This document shows positions 11,635 through 21,285 of a stretch of 64,000 nucleotides of DNA, piece by piece (positions within the stretch are counted from its first letter, which is position 1; every line of letters starts with the position of its first letter). A model generated the notes under the pieces. The model did no database searches and had not been told where the DNA came from. It saw only the letters and a list, made by a program, of their open reading frames with translations. Made by a program: the position numbers and the translations under genes. Source of the DNA: Pochonia chlamydosporia 170 (lineage: Eukaryota > Ascomycota > Sordariomycetes > Hypocreales > Clavicipitaceae); NCBI RefSeq assembly GCF_001653235.2, contig NW_019154045.1:186001-250000 (forward strand). The letters are read 5' to 3'.

Positions 11635-13087
11635 GGTGACGCGCAAGGGATGTAGTATAACACGCAAATATTTGAAAATTAGGAATTTTGAAAGTGACAA
11701 AAGAAAAAGAAGACGTTCCTCCCCCCAAATTGACCATTTACGCCCTTGAGATGTCGCCCACATCGGTAACAGGGGAGACATTGTGCCGGTACTGGCGAAG
11801 CTCCGTAGCGTGGTACCAGACGGTCGAATTACCCTTGGAGGGTAATGACCGGAGTCAACTTTGGGAGTCTTGCAGACTTGGCGACGGCCGGGTTCCGAAG
11901 GGCGGGACTTGTACCCTCTAATTCCCTTTCACGGCACAATATGGAGAAATGAGGCCTCTGGAACAACGGAATTCCACATATTTTGGTCCGGGATAACGAG
12001 GTCCGGCTGGGACAGGTTCCGGATGACGTGGCGTTCTTATACCTAGGTTTGAATGTAGGCTTGAAGTTATGGTGAGCAGAATCTGAATACAAGCTCAAGA
12101 ACAATACACCCTAAACAATCCTGATACCAGATACGCCTTCATCACCAATTTGAGCAAGCTGCCCAATGACTACCCACCAGTAAAGTGCAGGCGGCGCCAC
12201 TTGAACTGGTCTGCACCAGCACGTGCAGAGAGCTGTAGTATTTGTTCCTGGTGACCTGAACATGAGCAAGACATGAGCATAGGCTCGCAAGTGGGCGGAG
12301 AGGAAGGGTGCCCGGTGGCGTAAATCTGAATATGAAGTTCGACACAAGCACAAGGAATGCAGTGCGACCATCACCAATGTTGATAAATGAAGCCAATGAA
12401 GGTCAGCTTGATTGCAATTCTTGGCTGCTTTCACAGAAGTGGCACGTGCGAGGTTGGTACGTGCTCTCGTTCTTCGTCCAGTGGGAAGGAGCGATGAAAG
12501 CTGAACAGCTCTGATGCTGGGCAGTTCAACAGGTCGGGAAGGAGCACCCAACCGAACCCATGAAGCACTTGCGCCGACCAATGACGATGCATGCACTGGC
12601 CCAAGAAACACGCGCCACCAAGAAACCTGGAGCTGCAGATTGGATGGAACAAACCATTTTGGCCATCCAAACAAAGGAAACAAAACATCCGCCACTCGAC
12701 AATGCTACTTCTTCATTGACACAAGTCAGCCATTTGATTCCACCATTGTGCCACGGCCATTGAATTGCCATTGCAGCTGTCACAGCTATCAAGACCCGCC
12801 ATTGAAGATAGCTATTGTTGTTGTAGATACGAAGCAGCAGCATCAGCCCCGTCTAATCGCGCCTCGAAGTTGTGGCTTCGTACCCGAACTGAGGCTTCGA
12901 GCTGGCTCACCAGATGCTATGCCCACGATCGCGACTACGAAACCCGTCTGGTAATATTAGCACCTCTTGTGTCTGGCCTCCGCGATAAATATGCCATCGC
13001 GTGTCGCCGCTGCTTGAGGCGCGCGTCACGAACACATCGCATCTCTTTGCTGCGCGCACAGCATTAGACAACGCGCCAAACTCGTCC
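11635..13087. other. Divergent intergenic region, 1453 bp
   Basis: Shared upstream region of the acetyltransferase-like gene (minus) and the 1143-residue protein (plus). A minus frame of 194 codons (12111-12695) has no family features. A short upstream frame begins at ATG 12991 and stops before the called start at 13088, so it could act as a uORF. Confidence 0.45.
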
Positions 13088-16000
13088 ATGGACCGTGCCG
13101 GTGACACAGCGGCATCGCGGCCGAACGGGCGAGCTCTGACGAACCAGCTACATGTGAATCACGAGACGAGGCGGCCGCTCTTTGCGAACAATGGTCCGCG
13201 GAGCCTGGGCAAAGAACAGCAACCTGCACCGGCTTCAGGCGGCGACGGTGCGAAGCTAGGTGACCAAGCAGGAGCAGGACCGACTAGGTTTACGCGAAGG
13301 ACGAAGTCAGATCCACAGAACACCACATATGGCGTCCGAAAAGTCCAGGGACAGGATGATCCAGATGCGAGCAGTGTAAGCATCCTTTCTCCAGGAGGCA
13401 GCCGTATACCACGACCCAACATCACGGGTTTTCAACACCGGCGACCAATTTCATTGGCAGACGCTTTCAAATTGGCCCAAGAGGAAGCGGAGGAAGCTGA
13501 GCGGGAGAGACAGCAGGGCGGTTCGCCGAGTCCGGCGCCAAGAACATGGCGGGCACGGCCAGGACAGCCTCAAGATGAGACTCAAGCTAGGAAACTGATG
13601 TCCGAAGATCCTCTTGATAGCAGAGCACGGGCGCGACGATCCGCCGAAGTCCTATCAAAAGCGCCGAGCAATCAATCCCCGGACTCAAAACCAACAAGCA
13701 CGCAAGCAGGAGCTGGCTCTTCTAAGAGAACAGGCAACGGCCCCAGCTTACAAGACCGAATACTTGAATGGAGAACAAAATCACGACCGAACTCGGACTG
13801 GACCAAAAAGGCTACGGATCCGCCCAGGGACACCAACGGCGAGGAGCACCTTCCTGAATTAGTCCCGGGAATTGAAGATGTCCCCTTTCCTTCGGTCGAG
13901 TCGCCTCGTCAAAACCCCGCCATCACTTCTTCTCCATTACGAGACTTTACCTGGCAGGTAGACCAGGATTTTACTGCCGGAGACCTCCAAGTATCTGATA
14001 GTCCGCGAATCAAGGTCGGAAACAACAGCAATAAGCCGTTTGCGAACCGGCCATCGATATTGGATAGGATCGATATCAGGTCATCCGCGCAGACAAGCAG
14101 CTCCGGAACACGAAACACTAAGCTTGACGAGATTCGGGCGCGTGAACGCAATGCCGAGGGCGATAGCTTGGCGGGACAATCGACTTTGACACCACAACAC
14201 GCTCGAAAGTATACTAGGCTGGACGAGATTCGGGCACGAGAGGCAGTCGTTGACAAGCAAATGCCTTTGCCTGATCCAACGCAGCCCAGACCCAAGAATA
14301 CCAAATTAGACGAGATACGACAACGAGAGACGGAGGGCTTGTCAAAACGTGCCATTGCAGCAGCTCGACTGCAGGAGATCAAAGAAAAGAACGCAATGAC
14401 GAGATCGTTATCCCCGGACAAGGGCCGAGTTCAGAATAGCCGTGAAAAGTTTCCGGAAATGCGGCCGCCTCTTCCACGACCCAAGTCTTCCCTGGCAGTT
14501 GAAGGTGAAAGAATTCCCGATACACCAGTCACAGTGTTCAAGAACTATCGCTTGAAGCAAGAGAACATTAACCCTATTGAGGCGGAGACTTCTCGCGGAA
14601 AGGATACAGGAACAGTGAAGTCAGATGTCAACGAACGGGATTTGCTACGAAGGCTGGCCCGGGCTGCCAGCTCGAGCCCGGCACCTGAACAAGTGAACAG
14701 ACGAGCTCCTCTGACGGAACGACAAAAGCCAAACGACAGCGAAAAGGTGGTGACAAAGTCGATACTGTCGGGACGTTCTACAAACAATGGACGGAAGTCA
14801 GCGCTCAACTCTCATTATAAAGAGGGTGAATCCTCGCTGCGACCAACCGTCGGATTTGCTGGCTTGAAGCGCATATCATCAACGGATTCAGATTCAGCTA
14901 AGAGCAAAAAGTCAAACATGTGTTCAGACGCGGATCCAACCGATCGGATAGAGGCCGAGCTGAGGCTGTTTGCGCTGCGAGACGATTACTCGGAGCCAGG
15001 CTCCGTTCGTGCGCCATCACCTGTGCCCGACTGTGAGGAGGAGCAGGGCGATGATGTAGAGGATACTCCTAGACCGGAGAGGCACGATTTTTTACAAATG
15101 GAGACACCACGGGTCACTGGCGCCTACGTCGAAACGCCCGTGACAGTCAAGGTGGAAAAAGTCCGGGAGGAAGAGATGGAAGATATCAAGTCACTAAGCG
15201 AGAAGCCAAAGGCGATGGGCGAAGCGTCGTCGAAACCAGATTCCGCGAGCCTATTCGGTGATGGGAAGATGAGTCTGGCGGGACGTGGCGGAACGGGCGA
15301 TGCGGCTTCTGAGCGAGGCGTGAGACGTGGTGAAATTGGCAGTGGTTCAGTGGCTACAACTTCGGAGGCAAGAAAACCTCCATCACGGCCACTTTCACGG
15401 TCACGGTCACGGTCATCATCTCGACGGAGACCGCCGTTGAAAAACTCGGCGAAACCACCATCAGTCAAGGACGATTTGCGTGAACTACAGCGCCAACACA
15501 ACATTGACGATTCGGCCATGGACGACCTGGAAGAGATCCTGACTGGGCGAAAACATGCATCCCCGAAGCTTAAGCAGCTGTTGGAGGAGTTACCCGTGAA
15601 GGCAGAGGACGAGATTGATGACGAGCTAAGGGCTGTGGAGCAAGAGATTCAGAATGTGAAGCGTGAGAGCCCCGAGGACAAGGACCTGTCGGCGGGTGAA
15701 ATGGCCATGTATGACAGGATGAGCAAGACGCTTCGCACAGGCTTGACAAGCTTACGGACGGCCAAACTCGGAATTCAACGACTAGAAGACCAGGTAGCAC
15801 ATGCCGAGAAGCAGTCATTACCAGACGACGACGACGACGACGATGACGACATGAAACCGGCGACCAGGACCCGAGAACCTCAGCGACTGAGCGACGACAA
15901 GCTTTTACATGACGAGAAGTGTCCCGAGTGTTTGGCCAATGCAAGCCCAATTTATTTTACCTACCTACATATCCCAGTTCCACCACTGTTCCATACAACG

Positions 16001-16519
16001 CCTCGCTTTCGACTCACGTTGCTGGGGATGTTTCTCACAGTTCTCTCACTGTGGTATGTTGCCGAATCGAATGTATGTGGGAAGTATTGTCGTCCAGCAG
16101 CTTGTACGACGACTCCATGCGTGTATTCATATGACGACCCGACATTTGGAAATGCGTTGCCTGTAAAACTAGACCAATGGACAACCGGTGGACGGGGCCG
16201 CAAGCTGGCGACGTGGGTGTTTGAAGAGCTGCAAGACTGGGCGGCAGATATTGACGATGCTGTACATGGACGATCTCTCGCCGACGTTGCAGTGGACCAA
16301 CTAGACGTGGCAGGAAGACGGCAACACCGCCGTAGATTACAGAGACGCGGCCTAATCAAAGCGCCAACGAGAGCAGCGCCCGACCAAACTGCGAAATGGG
16401 ACTCGTGGAGACAGTCGAGGTTGGCAAAAGAGCGATCTCGAGATGCTGGCTATGGGGGATATGACATGGGCGATGGCTGGGCAGAGGATGCCATAGGGAG
16501 AGACGAGCGGGTGTGGTGA
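13088..16519 (+). CDS. Large disordered protein with xLDEIRxRE repeats and one C-terminal membrane span
   Basis: A single exon of 1143 residues counted from the ATG at 13088; the frame is open upstream to 13001 but has no earlier ATG. Most of the protein is Ser/Pro/Arg/Glu-rich and looks disordered. A conserved-looking motif (TGFQHRRPISLADAFKLAQE) occurs near residue 115. Four related motifs KLDEIRARE, RLDEIRARE, KLDEIRQRE and RLQEIKEKN occur near residues 345, 377, 405 and 427. An Arg/Ser block lies near 775, then coiled-coil segments at about 800-910, a poly-Asp run, and a single hydrophobic span at about 971-992 followed by a Cys-rich and basic tail. A tail-anchored or single-pass protein of the nuclear envelope or spindle pole is possible but unproven. 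I do not recognise an orthologue by name. Confidence 0.75.
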   Translation: MDRAGDTAASRPNGRALTNQLHVNHETRRPLFANNGPRSLGKEQQPAPASGGDGAKLGDQAGAGPTRFTRRTKSDPQNTTYGVRKVQGQDDPDASSVSILSPGGSRIPRPNITGFQHRRPISLADAFKLAQEEAEEAERERQQGGSPSPAPRTWRARPGQPQDETQARKLMSEDPLDSRARARRSAEVLSKAPSNQSPDSKPTSTQAGAGSSKRTGNGPSLQDRILEWRTKSRPNSDWTKKATDPPRDTNGEEHLPELVPGIEDVPFPSVESPRQNPAITSSPLRDFTWQVDQDFTAGDLQVSDSPRIKVGNNSNKPFANRPSILDRIDIRSSAQTSSSGTRNTKLDEIRARERNAEGDSLAGQSTLTPQHARKYTRLDEIRAREAVVDKQMPLPDPTQPRPKNTKLDEIRQRETEGLSKRAIAAARLQEIKEKNAMTRSLSPDKGRVQNSREKFPEMRPPLPRPKSSLAVEGERIPDTPVTVFKNYRLKQENINPIEAETSRGKDTGTVKSDVNERDLLRRLARAASSSPAPEQVNRRAPLTERQKPNDSEKVVTKSILSGRSTNNGRKSALNSHYKEGESSLRPTVGFAGLKRISSTDSDSAKSKKSNMCSDADPTDRIEAELRLFALRDDYSEPGSVRAPSPVPDCEEEQGDDVEDTPRPERHDFLQMETPRVTGAYVETPVTVKVEKVREEEMEDIKSLSEKPKAMGEASSKPDSASLFGDGKMSLAGRGGTGDAASERGVRRGEIGSGSVATTSEARKPPSRPLSRSRSRSSSRRRPPLKNSAKPPSVKDDLRELQRQHNIDDSAMDDLEEILTGRKHASPKLKQLLEELPVKAEDEIDDELRAVEQEIQNVKRESPEDKDLSAGEMAMYDRMSKTLRTGLTSLRTAKLGIQRLEDQVAHAEKQSLPDDDDDDDDDMKPATRTREPQRLSDDKLLHDEKCPECLANASPIYFTYLHIPVPPLFHTTPRFRLTLLGMFLTVLSLWYVAESNVCGKYCRPAACTTTPCVYSYDDPTFGNALPVKLDQWTTGGRGRKLATWVFEELQDWAADIDDAVHGRSLADVAVDQLDVAGRRQHRRRLQRRGLIKAPTRAAPDQTAKWDSWRQSRLAKERSRDAGYGGYDMGDGWAEDAIGRDERVW

Positions 16520-16787
16520 AGATTGTTGATATTGTTTTATTTTAGCCTTTATCTTTTTTATTTTTGCTTCAGCGAGTGCATGGATTGCTGCCGGGAGATA
16601 CTGGCGTCGGGGTTTCAGGACGAATTGCTCACTTATATGATGGATGTTTAGCATTCGGGAGTTGGGGGACGGAACCAAAAAATATCTATATCTATGATGA
16701 ATGAATGGCTTTCTCGCCTTGTTCTTTTTAAACGCCAAAACACCAAACCTATACATTCCACTGATTGTGAAGTGAAGGAAATTCACA
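16520..16787. other. Short convergent spacer, 268 bp
   Basis: Separates the stops of the large membrane-anchored protein and RRP1. It presumably holds both polyadenylation signals; nothing else was recognised. Confidence 0.4.
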
Positions 16788-17581
16788 TTAATCCTCAATG
16801 CCACCCCAACCCTCATCTTCATCCTCATCCTCGTCCTCGTCCTCATCACCCTCATCTTCATCACCCTTGGCACTCCACGGCAATCTCTCATCGTTATAAC
16901 TCTCACTAGCCCTCGACCGCACCGCCTTGACAGGACTCCCCCTCAACGCATCAACAATATCACCCATCTTGCGCACCCACTCCCCCCTCACCTCGTCGCC
17001 CTCACCCAGCGCCTTCTCCCTCTCCAGCTCATCCACCCACAGATCCAAAACATGCAGCCTCAACCCCAGCGCCACGCCCTCCTCCTCACCCACGTCAAAG
17101 CACTCCCTCCTCAGCACGTCCAGCACCTCGTCCCCCCTCCACCGCCGCTCCCTCGCGTACCGGACATGCGCGCCAAACACCCTCCGCACAAGGAGCAGAA
17201 ATTTATCCATGCGCAGTGCGTCGATCGAGCTCCATTGCCGGGAGAGGATGGTCCAGAAGGCGCGGAGGAAGGGCGCCACGCACGGTTTTTGCACGTCAAA
17301 GACGAGGTTGGCGAGGTCGGCGGCGAGTGCTTGCTGCGGACGTGGGCGGTCCGTCATCCAGAGCGCGTAGTATAGGCCTGTCCAGAGTTTGAGGGCGTCG
17401 GGGGCGGGGAGGGAGGTTCGTGAGGAGAGGTATGTTTGGAGGGTGGTGAGGGATTGGGTTCGTAGTTTGCGGTCTGCGGTTGTTAGTGGATGGTGAAGAG
17501 GGGGGGAGAGGGGGACGGACCGCTTGAGGCGAGGTTTTTGATGAATGGCATCTGGGACGCTTCTAAGGTTGCGCCGGCCAT
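16788..17581 (-). CDS. RRP1: RRP1/NOP52-family ribosomal RNA processing protein
   Basis: Exons 17581-17521 and 17473-16788 with a 47-nt intron (GTCCGT...CCGCAG, branch CTAAC) give 248 residues. The first exon supplies the conserved N-terminus MPFIKNLASS, which splices into DRKLRTQSL, followed by LWTGLYYALWMTDRPRPQQ, a hallmark of the Nop52 domain. The domain covers about residues 11-190; the tail after 215 is a poly-acidic GDEDEGDEDEDED stretch from a repeated GA-rich codon tract. RRP1 acts in the nucleolus in 27S to 25S/28S pre-rRNA maturation within pre-60S particles. The donor GTCCGT is non-consensus but the frame and conserved junction support it. The fungal protein is usually close to this size. 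Confidence 0.88.
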
Positions 17582-18180
17582 GGTTGCGGCTTGGTTACGA
17601 GGAACGGTTTGATGGTGTATTGTGACGTCGGAAATTTTGGCGGGAGAAATGGAAATCAAAAAAATCAAGGTGAGGGCCCCACTTCGGTGAGCTCACCTCT
17701 TATCTTATCGGGCGTGCCGAGGATGAATTGGCTTTGAAGGTGATGGGACGTTGGTGAGAATGGATGGCAAGGTTGAATTGGGTTAGTAGCACAATGTGTT
17801 GGATCGCTTTCGGGATGGGAATAGCCGATGGATAGCAGATGCATCTGTAGTCAGAGTTGCACCGCGGTTAAGTTATGTCAAACGATTGGGGGTTTCCGTG
17901 TGCGACTCGGAATGCGAATGCGAGGCGAAAATGTGGCGCGATTGAGTTGCGCTAGGGGGGAATAAGAGCTGGAGGTTTCCGTTCCGTGGGTAGACGGGGA
18001 CGGGACAATCCATATAGTTTTGACGGATTGTCTGTGATGGAAATAGGTTTGTGTTTATGTTTACTTTGAGTTTTGGATGTCGTGGTTATAAAGACGTCTG
18101 TGTCTTGCTCCGTTCCTGAGTTCTGACTCCTTACAAAGTGGTAAAGTGCGTGCGATAACCAACCCGTTTGGACAGCAAAA
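17582..18180. other. Divergent intergenic region, 599 bp
   Basis: Upstream DNA shared by RRP1 (minus) and the 170-residue protein gene (plus). No obvious TATA box or repeat was seen. Confidence 0.45.
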
Positions 18181-18788
18181 ATGGCAGACCAACCCAAAGA
18201 CAACAAAGATTTCTGGACGACACAGGAGAAACTCCAACTACGAGACTATCTCACCGTCCTCCACAGCTCGTTGAGGATAGCTGGTCCTCCGCCAGTGGTA
18301 TTCGAAGACACGCCCATCGCACCGTCGACGTCGACCGGCCCCAAGGAGATGGGAAGGGGGCTTTTGTGCACAAACGACGTGTACAAGGATAACGTGGCGG
18401 TACGTTTTCGGAACCACATCAACGCGCGGCATGATTGGGATGCGGTGCTGGAGCCGATGATGGATATTGACACGGGGGATGTTATTGTTGGGTTTCCGCG
18501 GACGTTGAGAGCCGTTGATGAACTGGAGTGTAAGTTTGTGGATGGGATGGTGTGGACGTAGGCTGACTTGCGTAGATGATGATGGGGTGAGGATATTGAA
18601 GGCGCTGGGGGAGACGGAATTTGGAGAGGATGAGGATAAGGAGTCGATTATGTATCGTGTTAGGCGATGGGCTGCGAGTGAGTTTTTCTGTTGTTGAAGT
18701 TGTGGTGATGATGCTGACTTTTGTAGTTGGACCGGTGATGGATGGGGGGAAGGGGAAGGGGAAAGCGGAGGGTGAAGCGGATGCGTGA
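18181..18788 (+). CDS. Unrecognised 170-residue protein, three exons
   Basis: Exons 18181-18529, 18576-18677 and 18727-18788 join in frame; introns of 46 and 49 nt have GTAAGT and GTGAGT donors and GTAG ends. The start ATG is in good context (CAAAAATGG). The product is soluble, with no signal peptide or membrane span. It begins MADQPKDNKDFWTTQEKLQL, has a central PKEMGRGLL and NHINARHDWDAVLEP segment, and ends in a Gly/Lys-rich tail. The three-exon structure and codon bias argue for a real gene. I cannot assign a family; it looks like a conserved small fungal protein. It lies head-to-head with RRP1 and tandem to the ubiquitin-conjugating enzyme gene. Confidence 0.7.
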
Positions 18789-19462
18789 AGGAGATGAGGA
18801 GGAAAGGGTCAACTGGTGCAAGAAAGACAGGATATGGGTGCATTAGCTATCAAGGGACATGGCGGTTTTGAAAGGCATGGATGGATTGCAGCATCAATTA
18901 AAGGCGGGCATAGTATACCACTGCATTCAATGTTGAACCGCTTTGCTAATATGGAGACTAATACTATTATTACCTTATTGTGCCGTAGCAAATAATATCA
19001 GACGGAAGATAATAGACACCGTTTGCTCGTCTCTCTTCCATCTCATCTCGACTTATACCAAGTACCAGACTCCATGTCGCATCACTCCATTTGATGTCAA
19101 CATGCACCAGCTCTTAGGCCTGCTGCCCTATCGCCCCACATGAGCATCAGTCCAGCCTGACATGAGCATGAGCATGAGCATGAATCAAGTGCCGTTGATC
19201 AAACATTGATTGCCTGGATTGTCTCAGGCATTACAACAGTACCAGCTTATAATACAATACCCGTATCATCTGCCCTTTCGTCCAACCTCAAACCCATCAA
19301 CACAAACATTGAACAACTTGAAGCTCATCTACCTGAGCTGCCCCGCGATCGGTGCCCCACCACAGTCATTCCTGCCTTCATCTTCCCTCCACTCTCAACT
19401 TCAACCCGTCATCACCACCTCTTCCTCCCCAAAACCCAAAAACCCAACCCTCCACCGCAACC
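18789..19462. other. Upstream region of the ubiquitin-conjugating enzyme gene, 674 bp
   Basis: Contains a small CATGAG tandem repeat (19161-19182) and a C/T/A-rich stretch directly before the start codon, typical of a fungal 5' UTR. No extra gene was seen. Confidence 0.45.
19161..19182. repeat. CATGAG tandem repeat
   Basis: About three and a half perfect CATGAG units in the upstream region of the E2 gene. Probably a simple microsatellite. Confidence 0.8.
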
Positions 19463-19994
19463 ATGTCCACCAAACGCATCACAAAGGTAACCTCCCCCCT
19501 CATCCTCCCCATCGCTAAACTAACATCCCCAGGAATTCGCAGAAGTCTCCCAATCACCCCCCGAAGGCTTCACCGTCGCCCTCCCCCCCAACGAATCCAT
19601 CCACACCTGGCAAATCACCCTCGTCCCGCCGCCAACATCGCCCTTCCACCCCGGCAAATACGGCATCCTCCTCACCCTCCCCGTCGAATACCCCTTCAAG
19701 CCCCCCACCGTCCGCTTCACCACCCGCCTCTACCACCCCAACGTCACCAACGACTCCCTCGGCAACATATGCCTGGGCATCCTCAAGCCCGAGAACTGGA
19801 AGCCCTCCACCAAGATTGCCGCGGTGCTGGACGCCGTGCGCAACCTGCTCGTCGAGCCGCAGCCCGATGACCCCCTCGAGGAGAGAATCGCAGACGAGTA
19901 CAGAAACGACAGGGCGAGCTGGGAGAAGAATGTCAGGATTCACGTCGAGAAATATGCGCTTACTGAGCCTGCCTTTCCGCCGGCTGCCAAGTAG
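19463..19994 (+). CDS. Ubiquitin-conjugating enzyme E2, UBE2L3-like
   Basis: Exons 19463-19486 and 19533-19994 with a 46-nt intron (GTAACC, branch CTAAC, CCCCAG) give 161 residues. The UBC fold is complete: the HPN motif is at residues 76-78, the catalytic cysteine is C88 in GNICLGIL, and the ENWKPSTK segment after it is the UBE2L3/UbcH7 signature. E2 enzymes accept ubiquitin from E1 as a thioester and pass it through RING, HECT or RBR ligases; the UBE2L3 group favours HECT/RBR ligases. The very short first exon (MSTKRITK) is typical of E2 genes. Paralogue identity within the E2 family is inferred from the motif, not from a tree. Confidence 0.9.
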
Positions 19995-21285
19995 GCAGGC
20001 CAAAGGTTTCTGACATTCAAACTGTTTGCCTCATATAATCTTATGACCAACGATGACCAACGATGATGTATTCGTCGACGAGACACGAGTGCTGCTACGA
20101 AGCATGATATACATGAAACGCCATGTGCTGGGAGAGAAAGGATCGCTTATGACGTCGGGAGAAGCGAGGGCCGATATGAACAAGTGCTACTCTATCAGGT
20201 GGAGCAGTGACAGAATACACATACAATGCACAAGATGATCTGGAGATGGACAAGAAATGTTGATGATGACATTGGTGAGGCGGGGACAAGATGCGGCGAC
20301 TGTAATGTCGTGTAGATCAAGGAGGCGTCCGGGCACAATTACCTGCCAACCCACTGTACATTGAGTTAGATATTTGTATGAAATTGTCTGATTTATTCCC
20401 GCCGTTTGCTCCATCCCTCATGCTCCCCAACTACCACGGTCCAATCAATGTGCAGCAGGTTACACACCATCCCTTCATTCACTCTACACAGGGCATACTG
20501 CACACTGCAGGTTCACCACGCATTCATTAACATCTCTGTCATTCAGCCCTTTCTACCGACCTAGGTATGTATGTATATATGCTGCCCTGCTGCCTGCTGC
20601 CTGCTGCCTGCCTTGGCCCTAACAAGCCATTCTACAAACCATCAAATGCCAGATCCCTTTGTCTATCCAGAAGCTTGACAAAATAAAAAGAAAAACAACA
20701 AAAGTTGATACATGATCCCGAGTCCCATCCATCTATACGTACACGCCACAAAAAACACCTGTAGTGAGCCCGCTTCAAAAAGCAACCTACACACATGCAT
20801 CTCTCAACATCAACCACCTCAGTCCCCGTGTCCTAGCCACATTCTAATACTTCCGTCACATCTTGATGCAGCCGTCATAGTCATGAGTTATCGCAGACAA
20901 ACCACCACTCAATCTTTCAAGAGGCAGGCAGTCTCCTTACAGAGACCATCACTACCCCCTCAAAAACAGACATGGGTAACAGAAACGGACAGAAAATAAA
21001 TAAAAAAAAGAAAACCAGCAGATATGCATGTCATCCAGGGTGGAAATTACAACGCTTCGTAAATGTGCCCTTGTCACGACTCTCCGCGAACAAGTTCCAA
21101 ACGTCCTTACTCAAGGGCCTGCAATATGGGCGGCCCACCAAACAACAGTGAGAAACAAACATAAAAGTAAAACAGACAAAGGGGTATAAAGTCGAAAAAG
21201 TAATCCCGCGACCAGTCACACGACTAGGCGGGTTTGCGAAGAGAGAGTTACAGACAAAAGGGTTGCAAAGGCTGTCTGTAGCTCG
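19995..21285. other. Convergent intergenic region, 1291 bp
   Basis: Holds the 3' ends of the E2 gene and the TBC gene, a CCTGCTG repeat (20581-20612) and AT-rich segments. No gene was supported. Confidence 0.5.
20581..20612. repeat. CCTGCTG tandem repeat
   Basis: Thirty-two bases built from about three perfect CCTGCTG heptamers plus partial units, in the 3' intergenic region. Confidence 0.85.

Noticed and set aside
12111..12695. Minus frame of 194 codons
   Set aside because: Overlaps other open frames in the divergent promoter region and shows no family pattern.
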